12,933 bases of DNA from an uncultured Clostridia bacterium (lineage in GTDB: Bacteria > Bacillota > Clostridia > Oscillospirales > Ruminococcaceae): assembly GCA_947630315.1 (NCBI GenBank), contig CANRHA010000025.1, forward strand, positions 1 to 12,933, given 5' to 3'. Each line of letters opens with the position of its first letter. Positions within the stretch are counted from its first letter, which is position 1. The notes below the pieces were generated by a model. The model had not been told where the DNA came from, ran no database searches, and worked only from the letters and a program-made list of their open reading frames with translations. A program made the translations under genes and the position numbers. Shown here piece after piece: positions 1 to 7,400 of this stretch.

Positions 1-928
1 CCTCGGATACCCTCAGAGAGTCGGTCCTCATGTAGGTAATAAGGCCCATCGCTCCCATGCCCTGAATATCGACGCCCTCGTAAAGCTCCTGAGCTACGCT
101 CATAGTCCTTCTTGCCTGCCAACCGAGGCGCTGCGCGGCATCCTGGAGCAGAGTAGGCGTTGAAAAAGGCGCTGCGGGCGCTCTGAGGCGGGTGCCGTTT
201 TTTACTGACGCCACGGTGAAATCTGCGCCCTCAAGGCGTTTTAAAATCACGTCGGCGTCCTCTTTTGTTTTCAGATCAACCTTTTTGCCGTCAACCGTCG
301 CAAGCTTAGCGTTGAACGCCTTGCGCGAACCCGAGGCGGTCAGCTTTGCCTCTATGCTCCACGATTCGACCGGAACGAACTTTCTGATCTCGTTTTCGCG
401 GTCGACTATCATTCTGACAGCAGCGGACTGCACCCTTCCCGCAGAAAGGCCCCTCCTCACCTTTTTCCATAAAAACGGCGAGAGCTTATAGCCCACTATC
501 CTGTCGAGGATCCTGCGCGCCTGCTGGGCGTTTACGGTGTTCATATCTATAGAGCGCGGAGAAGCCATTCCGGCCTCGACCCCGGTCTTTGTTATCTCGT
601 TGAATGTGACCCTGTTTTTTTCGTTCATATCGAACCCCAAAAGCGTGGCCAAATGCCATGAAATCGCCTCGCCTTCGCGGTCGGGGTCGGTTGCAAAGTA
701 AACGTGATCCGACTTTTTTGCAAGCTTTCTTATTTCGTCTATTATCTTTTCTTTTCCGGCTATGTTGACGTATGTCGGCTTAAAGCCGTTTTCAATGTCT
801 ACCGAAAGCTTTGTCTTTTGCAGGTCGCGGACATGACCCATACACGCCACGACCTTATATCCGCTGCCGAGCGTGTGCTGTACTGTGTGAATTTTTGAGG
901 GTGACTCAAGTATAATTAGATCCGACAT
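1..928 (-). CDS. topA: DNA topoisomerase I (type IA), 3' end beyond the window
   Basis: Type IA topoisomerase, which relaxes negative supercoils by transient single-strand cleavage through a 5'-phosphotyrosine. I translated 309 uninterrupted codons; the gene runs off the left edge, so roughly the C-terminal half (rest of the core and any zinc-ribbon repeats) is not visible. The Toprim domain is intact: the ESPSK motif places the catalytic Glu at residue 8, and the DPDREGE motif gives Asp81, Asp83 and Glu85. The RRGLSAGRVQSA segment (about 158-169) and the GLITYMRTDS motif with nucleophile Tyr299 match the family closely. The ATG at 928 is preceded by a modest AAGAGGT ribosome binding site, weaker than the GGAGG sites of its neighbours. 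It starts 14 nt after dprA stops, in the dprA-topA order common in Bacillota, so the two are probably co-transcribed. The identification is firm; only the C-terminal domain content is unknown. Confidence 0.97.
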   Translation of the reverse strand, partial: MSDLIILESPSKIHTVQHTLGSGYKVVACMGHVRDLQKTKLSVDIENGFKPTYVNIAGKEKIIDEIRKLAKKSDHVYFATDPDREGEAISWHLATLLGFDMNEKNRVTFNEITKTGVEAGMASPRSIDMNTVNAQQARRILDRIVGYKLSPFLWKKVRRGLSAGRVQSAAVRMIVDRENEIRKFVPVESWSIEAKLTASGSRKAFNAKLATVDGKKVDLKTKEDADVILKRLEGADFTVASVKNGTRLRAPAAPFSTPTLLQDAAQRLGWQARRTMSVAQELYEGVDIQGMGAMGLITYMRTDSLRVSE

Positions 929-942
929 TTCTTACCTCTTAG

Positions 943-2202
943 TTAGTTTACTGCGCTGAATCTGTTTCCGGGCAGAGAGCGAATAAGCCCGTCAAGCTCA
1001 AGCTCCGTAAGATACGCTTCAAGCTCGCTGGTGTCGCCTATGCCCACGGCTATGCTGTCAAGATGAACTTCGCCGCCGCTGCGAATTATCTCATAGATCT
1101 CCTTTTTGGTGCCGCTGAGCTGGTCAAAGTACGGTATTTCCTCCGCAAGATCGACCTCCGAGCGCCGCAGCTGTGACATTCCCGGCATCACCGGCGCTTT
1201 TGGCGCTTTTGGCATTTCCGGAACTTTTGGGATATCATGTTTTTTAGACGCCTTTCGGGGCTTGCGGGCAGGAGCTTTTTCCTCTCCCTCTGCGGGCGAG
1301 GTAAGCGGCTTTTCGGCCTTATGACTGTGCGGGAACAGCCCGCTGTATTCTCTTATTATATCCTCCGCGTCAAAAACGGGTATAGCCCCCTCGCGCAGAA
1401 GCCTCACCGCCCCGGCGTAATCGTCGCTGTATATCTCATGAGGGGGAATGCAGAATATATCCCTGCCCTGAGAAAGCGCAAACGAAGCCGTGCTGAGCGC
1501 GCCGCTGGTAAGGCCGGCCTGGAGCACGAGCGTGCCGAGGCTTATTCCCGAAAGAATGCGGTTTCTCGCCCTGAAGTTCAAAGACGTGGGCTTTTCGCCG
1601 GGAAGATATTCGCTTATGACCGCGCCGTGCTTAGCGATCAAAGATTTTTTATCCGCGTTTTCGGGAGGATAATCGTAAAGTATCCCGCAGGACAAAACTG
1701 CGTAGGTCTTTCCCTTTGCGGCTATGGCGGCGGTGTGAGCTACGCTGTCAAGCCCGAGGGCAAACCCGCTCGCGATCGAAGCCCCTGCGTTTACAAGCTC
1801 GCGGCATACGCGATCGGATACCGATACCGAATACTTGCTCGGGTTTCTTGTTCCCACGGCGGTTATGACCATGTTGTTGTCGACGCCCGAGATATCCCCG
1901 AGATAAAACAGCACCGACGGCGGGTTGTATATCTCCCTTAAACGCTGAGGAAATTCCTCGTCGTCATATGAAGCTATGCTTATGCCCTTCGAGCCGCAGT
2001 ATTCGATCAGGCTCTCGGCCTGTTCCATAGTTGCAGCGCGGACCTTTTTTATATCCTGAGGCAGGACCTTGGAGACGTCGCCAGAGGATATGCTCTCGTA
2101 AGCGTTCACCACGCCGTTGTAGCCCGAAACGGCGTTCCATTTTCTTGAATTTGCCGCTCCGAAGGCTATTGTAAGCCACAGCCAGTATTTTTTATCAGCC
2201 AT
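943..2202 (-). CDS. dprA: DNA-processing protein DprA
   Basis: DprA (Smf) binds incoming single-stranded DNA and loads RecA during natural transformation; it is conserved even in species not known to be transformable. The 419-residue protein has an N-terminal helical region (about 1-75), a Rossmann-fold core (about 80-285) and a C-terminal winged-helix DML1-like domain (about 362-416). Core motifs visible are AVGTRNPSKY (115-124), SGFALGLDSVAHTAA (145-159), SEYLPGEKP (197-205), FRARNRILSG (210-219) and the QAGLTSGALSTA run (228-239). The linker at about 295-350 is basic and proline-rich with short PK/AP/MP repeats, and makes the protein longer than the typical 300-380 residues. The ATG at 2202 has GGGGAGG six nt upstream. 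The gene begins 12 nt after the trmH-like gene and is followed 14 nt later by topA. No competence genes are visible here, so a transformation role is not shown. Confidence 0.96.
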   Translation of the reverse strand: MADKKYWLWLTIAFGAANSRKWNAVSGYNGVVNAYESISSGDVSKVLPQDIKKVRAATMEQAESLIEYCGSKGISIASYDDEEFPQRLREIYNPPSVLFYLGDISGVDNNMVITAVGTRNPSKYSVSVSDRVCRELVNAGASIASGFALGLDSVAHTAAIAAKGKTYAVLSCGILYDYPPENADKKSLIAKHGAVISEYLPGEKPTSLNFRARNRILSGISLGTLVLQAGLTSGALSTASFALSQGRDIFCIPPHEIYSDDYAGAVRLLREGAIPVFDAEDIIREYSGLFPHSHKAEKPLTSPAEGEEKAPARKPRKASKKHDIPKVPEMPKAPKAPVMPGMSQLRRSEVDLAEEIPYFDQLSGTKKEIYEIIRSGGEVHLDSIAVGIGDTSELEAYLTELELDGLIRSLPGNRFSAVN

Positions 2203-2214
2203 AGTTGTCCTCCC

Positions 2215-3000
2215 CTACTTTGAAAGCTCCCACAAAAACAGCGCGGCGGCCGTAGCGGCGTTGAGCGATTCGACCGTGCCGCTCATCTTTATCGTTATCC
2301 TGCCGTCGCAGAGCTTTACGTCGTCATCAGAAAGGCCGTTGCCCTCGTTGCCTATAACCACGGCGCTGCACGGGGGAAAATTGAATCCGCGCAGGCTTTC
2401 GGCGTCTTTATCAACTACAGAGGCATACACCGAAACGCCGGCGGCCTTAAGCGCGGCCACAGCGTCGGCATATGTCATTCTGTCCTCTATCGGAACCCTG
2501 AAAAGCGAGCCCATTGTAGATCTTACCGTCTTGGGATTATATATATCACAGCAGCCGCAGAGATATACTCCCGAGATCCCTACGGCGTCGGCGGTCCTTA
2601 AAACCGTGCCTATGTTTCCGGGATCGGCAAGGCCGTTTAAAACAAGAAACTTTTCTCCGTATACTATTTTATCCAAAGAAGGAGTTTTGTCAAGCCTTGA
2701 CGCGCAGGCGTATATCCCCTGAGGGGCTACGGTGCCGCTCATCTTTAAAGATACTTCCTCGGTGATCTCGTAGGCTTTATCATTTAAAAGCGAGCGCAGC
2801 GCCTCGACGGTCCTGCAGAATTTTTCGGCGCTTGCGCGGGTGTAGAATGCAGATATAAGCCCGGCGTTTTCCCTTATTGCGTCGTCGATAAGCCTTGCGC
2901 CTTCAAGTATGAACGCGCCGGCGGATTCGCGCTCGGAGCGCTTGTCTCTTAAGCGGATATATTCCTTGATCTTTGGGTTGTCGCGGCTTTGTATCAGCAT
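2215..3000 (-). CDS. TrmH/SpoU-family RNA 2'-O-methyltransferase
   Basis: SAM-dependent SPOUT-class methyltransferase, predicted to methylate a ribose 2'-OH in rRNA. The 261-residue protein has an N-terminal L7Ae-like substrate-binding domain (about 1-100) and a C-terminal trefoil-knot catalytic domain (about 115-261). All three SpoU motifs are present: motif 1 from Asn122 to Arg135 (DPGNIGTVLRTA), motif 2 at 215-223 (VIGNEGNGL) and motif 3 at 237-251 (IKMSGTVESLNAA). STMGSLFRVP at 161-170 is also typical. The start at 3000 is chosen because GGGAGG lies 7 nt upstream; in-frame codons further upstream fall inside the rplT terminator. The position just behind rplT fits ribosome maturation. The closest match I can name is the B. 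subtilis YsgA/RlmP type, reported to act on the 23S A-loop, but target specificity cannot be read from sequence. The family is near certain and the substrate is not. Confidence 0.93.
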   Translation of the reverse strand: MLIQSRDNPKIKEYIRLRDKRSERESAGAFILEGARLIDDAIRENAGLISAFYTRASAEKFCRTVEALRSLLNDKAYEITEEVSLKMSGTVAPQGIYACASRLDKTPSLDKIVYGEKFLVLNGLADPGNIGTVLRTADAVGISGVYLCGCCDIYNPKTVRSTMGSLFRVPIEDRMTYADAVAALKAAGVSVYASVVDKDAESLRGFNFPPCSAVVIGNEGNGLSDDDVKLCDGRITIKMSGTVESLNAATAAALFLWELSK

Positions 3001-3023
3001 TTTCACACCTCCCGGATTAACAG

Positions 3024-3050
3024 AAAACACGCCCGCGTGAGGCGTGTTTT
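3024..3050 (-). terminator. Intrinsic terminator after rplT
   Basis: A perfect 10-bp inverted repeat, AAAACACGCC / GGCGTGTTTT, with a 7-nt loop lies 7 nt after the rplT stop codon. Read on the minus strand the 3' arm ends in TTTT followed by CTG, so the U tract is short and belongs to the stem. On the plus strand the arm ends in TTTTTAT, so the hairpin may work both ways. The next start codon is only 23 nt beyond the stem, so some readthrough into the trmH-like gene is likely. Confidence 0.82.
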
Positions 3051-3057
3051 TATTCGA

Positions 3058-3411
3058 TCAAAGGGCAGCCTTTGCCTTTTCGACTATCGCGGTAAAACCG
3101 GCGGGGTCGTTGATGGCGATCTCCGAAAGCATCTTTCTGTTGAGGGTGATGCCGGCTTTCTTGAGGCCGTTCATCAGAGTCGAGTAGTTGGTGCCGTTCA
3201 TCTTTGCGGCGGCGGATATTCTTGCGATCCAAAGCTGACGAAATTCGCGTTTTTTCTGTTTTCTGCCTATATAAGCATAGTTGCCTGATTTCATGACGGC
3301 CTGTTTAGCCATCTTGAAATGCTTAGACTTTGAACCCCAGTAACCCTTTGCGAGCTTAAGGGTTTTATTTCTTCTCTTGCGAGTCATCATTGCTCCCTTT
3401 ACACGAGCCAT
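3058..3411 (-). CDS. rplT: Large ribosomal subunit protein bL20
   Basis: bL20 binds 23S rRNA early in 50S assembly and, in Bacillota, also represses its own operon by binding the infC leader. The 117-residue protein has the expected basic, helix-rich N-terminal half (RKRRNKTLKLAKGYWGSKSK, about 11-30), the conserved KKREFRQLWIARI stretch (about 53-65) and the C-terminal globular domain (NGLKKAGITLNRKMLSE). Length is normal (about 119 in the family). The ATG at 3411 has GGAGG nine nt upstream. It is the third gene of infC-rpmI-rplT, 49 nt after rpmI, and is followed by an intrinsic terminator. The upstream leader carries the expected regulatory target, so autoregulation is probable here by family knowledge. 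Confidence 0.98.
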   Translation of the reverse strand: MARVKGAMMTRKRRNKTLKLAKGYWGSKSKHFKMAKQAVMKSGNYAYIGRKQKKREFRQLWIARISAAAKMNGTNYSTLMNGLKKAGITLNRKMLSEIAINDPAGFTAIVEKAKAAL

Positions 3412-3460
3412 AATTTCATACCTCCGTTATTTGATGTTTTGATTCCTTACAACCCGTGAT

Positions 3461-3664
3461 TTACTTGTAAGGGATGGTTTTTCTGAGCGCTTCGATGTTT
3501 GCGCTCGACGCGTAAGCGGTGCCTCTTGCGAGTCTCTTTGCCTTGTGATCTTTTGAGACGAGGCGGTGTCTCTTATAGGCGTGCTGGAATTTTACCTTGC
3601 CGGTAGCTGTAAAAGCGAAGCGCTTTTTCGAGCCGGAATGGGTTTTTACCTTGATCTTTGCCAT
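3461..3664 (-). CDS. rpmI: Large ribosomal subunit protein bL35
   Basis: Small, strongly basic structural protein of the 50S subunit. The 67-residue sequence has the family signature KIKVKTHSGSKKRF at the N-terminus, AYKRHRLVSKDHKAKR in the centre and the C-terminal LRKTIPYK; typical length is about 65. The ATG at 3664 follows a TAGGAGGAC ribosome binding site with good spacing, 21 nt downstream of the infC stop. The gene sits in the universal infC-rpmI-rplT order, and its expression is expected to follow the shared leader. Nothing unusual was seen. Confidence 0.98.
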   Translation of the reverse strand: MAKIKVKTHSGSKKRFAFTATGKVKFQHAYKRHRLVSKDHKAKRLARGTAYASSANIEALRKTIPYK

Positions 3665-3685
3665 TTTTATGTCCTCCTAAAATTA

Positions 3686-4210
3686 TTATTTACTGCTTTT
3701 TGGCGATATGAACAAGACGATATTCTTGCCCTCGATCTTGCTCGGCTTATCGAATACGCCGTATTCAGCAACGGCATCCTTAAACTGGTCGAGTAGATCG
3801 TTGGAAAGCTCGGAATGCAAAGCCGCGCCTTTTCTGAACTGAAGTCTTATCGAGACCTTTACCTTATCTCCGCCTTTTAGGAACTTGATGGCCTGATTGA
3901 CCTTGGTGTTGAAGTCGTTGGTGTCTATCTTTGAGGTCATTCTGATCCCCTTGACTTCGACGGTCTTCTGGTTCTTTCTCGCTTCCTTCTCCCGCTTGGA
4001 CTGCTCGAAGCAATATTTGGCGTAGTCCATTATCTTGCAGACCGGCGGAACTGCGTTGGGCGCTATCTTTACAAGATCGAGCTCCTTTTCGGCGGCTATT
4101 TCAAGCGCTTCCTTCGAGGATATGATCCCGAGCTGATTGCCTTCGCTGTCGATCACCCTGACCTTAGGGTCGCGAATTTCTTCGTTGATTTGATGCTCCA
4201 TGCTGGCTAT
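3686..4210 (-). CDS. infC: Translation initiation factor IF-3, probable AUA start
   Basis: IF-3 binds the 30S subunit, keeps 50S off and rejects wrong start codons and tRNAs. The protein has an N-terminal domain beginning INEEIRDPKVRVID (8-21), the APNAVPPVCKIMDYAKY segment (50-66), a basic linker (about 69-82) and a C-terminal domain with DTNDFNTKVNQAIKFLKGGDKVKVS (96-120). The start chosen is ATA at 4210: GGAGG ends 9 nt upstream, whereas the in-frame ATG at 4201 lies 18 nt away, too far for that site. With ATA there are seven residues before INEE, the same as in B. subtilis IF-3. Rare start codons in infC are a known autoregulatory device, since IF-3 itself discriminates against them. If ATG is used the protein is 171 residues. 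The 121-130 loop reads RLQFRKGAAL instead of the usual FRGRE-type sequence and is about two residues longer. Confidence 0.95.
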   Translation of the reverse strand: MASMEHQINEEIRDPKVRVIDSEGNQLGIISSKEALEIAAEKELDLVKIAPNAVPPVCKIMDYAKYCFEQSKREKEARKNQKTVEVKGIRMTSKIDTNDFNTKVNQAIKFLKGGDKVKVSIRLQFRKGAALHSELSNDLLDQFKDAVAEYGVFDKPSKIEGKNIVLFISPKSSK

Positions 4211-4224
4211 GGCGCAACACCTCC
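4199..4224 (-). promoter_or_regulatory. infC ribosome binding site and AUA start region
   Basis: Reading on the minus strand: GGAGG (4224-4220), nine nt, ATA (4210-4208), GCC, AGC, then ATG (4201-4199). The spacing favours ATA as initiator. No ATG, GTG or TTG lies in frame at a normal distance from this Shine-Dalgarno. Confidence 0.75.
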
Positions 4225-4269
4225 AAAATAAAGATAAATAAAGAGCGCAAGCCGATAAGGTCCACGCTC
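4225..4269 (-). terminator. Candidate conditional terminator inside the infC leader
   Basis: A 5-bp GAGCG/CGCUC stem, extendable by wobble pairs, encloses 17 nt and is followed on the minus strand by a U-rich run broken by A and C (about 18 nt with 13 T). It abuts the infC Shine-Dalgarno. The short stem suggests it works only in the L20-bound or alternative fold. Confidence 0.55.
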
Positions 4270-4372
4270 ATAAAATACCCGTAACGGCCTTGCGCCGAAG
4301 GTTATCTTAAAATATCGACCTCTTCACTGAAGCGCTTGAGGTGAGAACGCGAACGTTTCTGCTTTCTTTACG
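4225..4372 (-). ncRNA. L20-type autoregulatory leader of infC-rpmI-rplT
   Basis: The roughly 150-nt untranslated region between the infC promoter and the infC ribosome binding site holds the expected cis-regulatory RNA. In transcript order I see an AACG-UUCG-CGUU hairpin (near 4358-4347), an ACCUC...GAGGU hairpin (near 4342-4318), and then two competing pairings. GCGCAAG (4295-4289) pairs perfectly over 7 bp with CUUGCGC (4251-4245), extended by CCG/CGG. Alternatively GAGCG (4269-4265) pairs with CGCUC (4247-4243) just ahead of a U-rich tract. Both use bases 4245-4247, so they exclude each other. In B. subtilis, L20 binds such a leader through a mimic of its 23S site and promotes termination. 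The family assignment rests on position, GUUCUCACCU-like features and architecture recalled from memory; a covariance-model match would settle it. Confidence 0.78.
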
Positions 4373-4378
4373 CGGGAT

Positions 4379-4407
4379 ATTATACACTCTCCGCCCGGAT
4401 TTGTCAA
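4379..4407 (-). promoter_or_regulatory. Sigma-A promoter of infC operon (perfect consensus)
   Basis: On the minus strand TTGACA (4407-4402), a 17-nt spacer and TATAAT (4384-4379) give an exact match to the vegetative consensus. Transcription should begin near 4372. The -35 lies 19 nt after the addA stop codon, so the ribosomal operon does not depend on readthrough from addAB. The GC block CGGGGACCCCC touches the -35 and resembles the one at the addB promoter. Confidence 0.93.
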
Positions 4408-4426
4408 GGGGGTCCCCGAAATTTTT

Positions 4427-7400
4427 TCAGATTTTTATTTCTATCCCCTCTCCGAGCCTGAACGAGTATATATACGCCGATTTTACAGGCTTGTCAAGAA
4501 GCGCGTCAAACGCGGCCTTATACAGCGTCAGCTGCCCCGAATACCTCTCGGCGAGTTCCTGAGCGGTTTTTACCCTGTCGGTCTTGTAATCTACAAGCAC
4601 AAAGCCGTCCGGCTCCTCGAACAGACAGTCCGCAATTCCCTGAAGCATACCGTCAGTCCCGCGGTATATTTCCTTTAAAGTATCGCCGGCGTCTATGTCG
4701 TCGAACCTGATTATAAACTGCTCCTCGCGCAATATTCCGAGCGAACGCTTCATTCTTGCGTATATGTCGCCCTCAAAGAACCTTTTTACGCTGAACCTGT
4801 TGATAGCTTCGGCCTCGCGGCGGGTAAATACGCTTGCTTCGGCGAGGCGGGCTATCTCGGCTTCAAGGTCGCGCTCGGCGAGTGAAAAATCACAGAACTG
4901 CATAAAGCGGTGGGTAACGGTGCCGCGTTGGGCGGCGGATAACTCCTCAAGGGATTCGTCAAGGCTCGGAACCTCCGGGAAGAAGCTAAGAACGTCGTCC
5001 TTGACGATCTCGGATACAGTGAGCTTTGCCTCGTTCTGAATAAGCCTCGGGTCGGGCGATTTTCGGAAGTTTTCGGATATCCTCTTTACAAGCTCGACGT
5101 CGGGGGCTATTTTTACTTCGTCCGATGTTTTTCTGCGTTCGGTCGCCCCGGGGATCGGTATAACGCTTATTTCGGGGAGATCATCTGCGGGCGGGTCGGT
5201 GTATGATACGCCGTCGAGCCGCGAACGCATCACCCCGAAACCGGGGTGTTTTATCAGCGCCATGATAAGCCAATCGGCGGTGCACGACGCCCTTTTTACT
5301 ACCGCCGCGGGAACCTTGGGAGAAGCGATCTCATAATAGTATTTTTTAGCTGTCTGGGCGGCCTTTTCGCCGGTATCAAGAAGTATTATGAGCCGCTCTT
5401 TAGCCCTTGTCATCGCAACGTACAAAAGCCTCAGCTCTTCGGAGAGCAGCTCCGATTCGTTCTCGCGGCGAACCTGCCGCCAGAAGCATGTCTTGCGGTT
5501 TGTAAGGGTAGAGTAATCGTTGAAGCTTAGCCCTACGCCGACGTCTGAATTTAACTGCAGCGCGCCGTTCAGGTCTTTTTTATTGAACTGCCTGCCGGTC
5601 TGACAGAGGAACACAAACGGGTATTCAAGCCCCTTTGAGCGGTGGACCGTCTTTATATTTACCGCGTCCTCCGATTCTGTGACCGTCATAGCCTGTTCAA
5701 AATCGCCGTTGCTTTTGCTGATGTATTCTATGTATCTCAAAAATCCGGCGATGCCGTCGGGAGAGGAATCCTCATAGCTCTTTGCATACTCTAAAAGCAG
5801 GTAAAGGTTCGCGCACTTTTTCTCGGCGTCTTCATATGCCGAGGCGAGGGCGAAAATATCGGTCACGTCGTATATCTTTCTTATAAGCCTTGTAAGGGTC
5901 ATTCCAGAGGCGTAAACGCCGAGTTTTTTTAAGGTCTCGACGCAGCGCGAACATTTTTCCCTGAATATTTCATCCGCCGGGCAGTCGCCCCTCGATACGG
6001 CGAGAACGGTTTTATAAAGCCTGTCCTCTGGGCCTAAAAGCCTCAGCTGCGCGAGCATATCGTCGGTAAAGCCGAATATTGGCGAAAGCAGCACCGAGGC
6101 AAGCGGTATATCCCTCATCGGGTTAGAAATAACCGCAAGAAGATCAAGAAGCAACGATATCTCCCGCGAACCGAGATAGCCGGAGGAATCGTTTGTCAGA
6201 ATTTTAAGCCCCTCGGCGTCAAAGATGTCTTTTATTTCCGAGGCTTCTATATTATTTCGCGTAAGAACGCAGAAATCAGACGGCCTACAAGGTCTTTCCG
6301 CGCCGCCGTCATACACCAAAGCTCCGCTGTCTAAAAGCTGTCTTATGCGCCGAGCTATCGCGGTAAATTCAATGTCCTTTACCGATTCGTCAACGTCGCT
6401 GTCATATGCGATTATCTCGACCGGCGGGTCCTCAGAAGGATAGTCCGCGCCCTTTATAAGCGCCTCGTCGGCGGTGTATTCGGTCTCGCCGACCCGACTT
6501 GACATCAACGAGCCGAAAACATAGTTGCAGAACTTCAATATGCTTTCACGGCTCCTGAAATTCCTCCTGAGCAAAAGCTCGCGTACCCTGCTGTCGGGCG
6601 ATCGGCCCTGTTCGCGGGTCTTGAGGAATATCTTGGGGTTGGCCTGCCTGAATCGGTAGATAGATTGCTTTACATCTCCGACGACAAAGACGTTTTTGCC
6701 CATCTCCGAGATGTCGTCGGTGTCGGATATCGCCCTGAAAATTACCTCCTGAAGGTTGTTCACGTCCTGAAATTCATCGATCAAAATGACGCGGTACCTA
6801 CCGCTTTTTACTATCTCCTCGGCAAGCGGCGTGCGACTGAGGGTCCCGTCATCGGCGCAGTTCACCAGCATAGACACGCACATCAGCTCGGTGTCGGCAA
6901 AATCGACGGCGTTTTTTTCCACCTTCATCTTCATAAGCTCGCCGTCAAGCTTTGCGCAGAGCTTCCAGAGCCTTTCAAAATATTTTGCGACAAGCTCCTG
7001 CTCCTCGGCGGCGGTTTTTTTGCTGAACATATAGACCCCGGCAAGCTCCTCGAAGCCCTTTTTGATGTGATCAAGGCAGTCCTTTGCCGATTGGTATATA
7101 CTGTTTTCAAGCTCGGAACAGTACTGCTTTTCGGCCTTTGTCTGTCTTGCGCCTATGAGCTTGAACCATTCGGTTTTTTCAAGAAGGCTGTGCGCGTCCT
7201 CAAAGCTGCATACCTTTAATGTATCTATTATCGCCTCGGCGAGATCGCAGTTCGAGTAAAACACCCTCTGCGCGGCGGAGTGATATTCAAGCGCTGCGGC
7301 GCAGTCCTTAAGGCGCGAAACGGCAGACCTTAAAAGCTTTATCTCCTCCTTGGCCTCGGCTTTTAACGATTCGGTAAGAATATCCGCCGCTTCGCCGCTT

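Noticed and set aside
1237..1941. 234-codon open frame on the plus strand across dprA
   Set aside because: Antisense shadow of dprA: no ribosome binding site, arginine/glycine-rich composition without domain signature, and dprA is fully supported on the other strand.
6665..7219. 184-codon open frame on the plus strand within addA
   Set aside because: Antisense to the conserved helicase region of addA; no recognisable family and no promoter.
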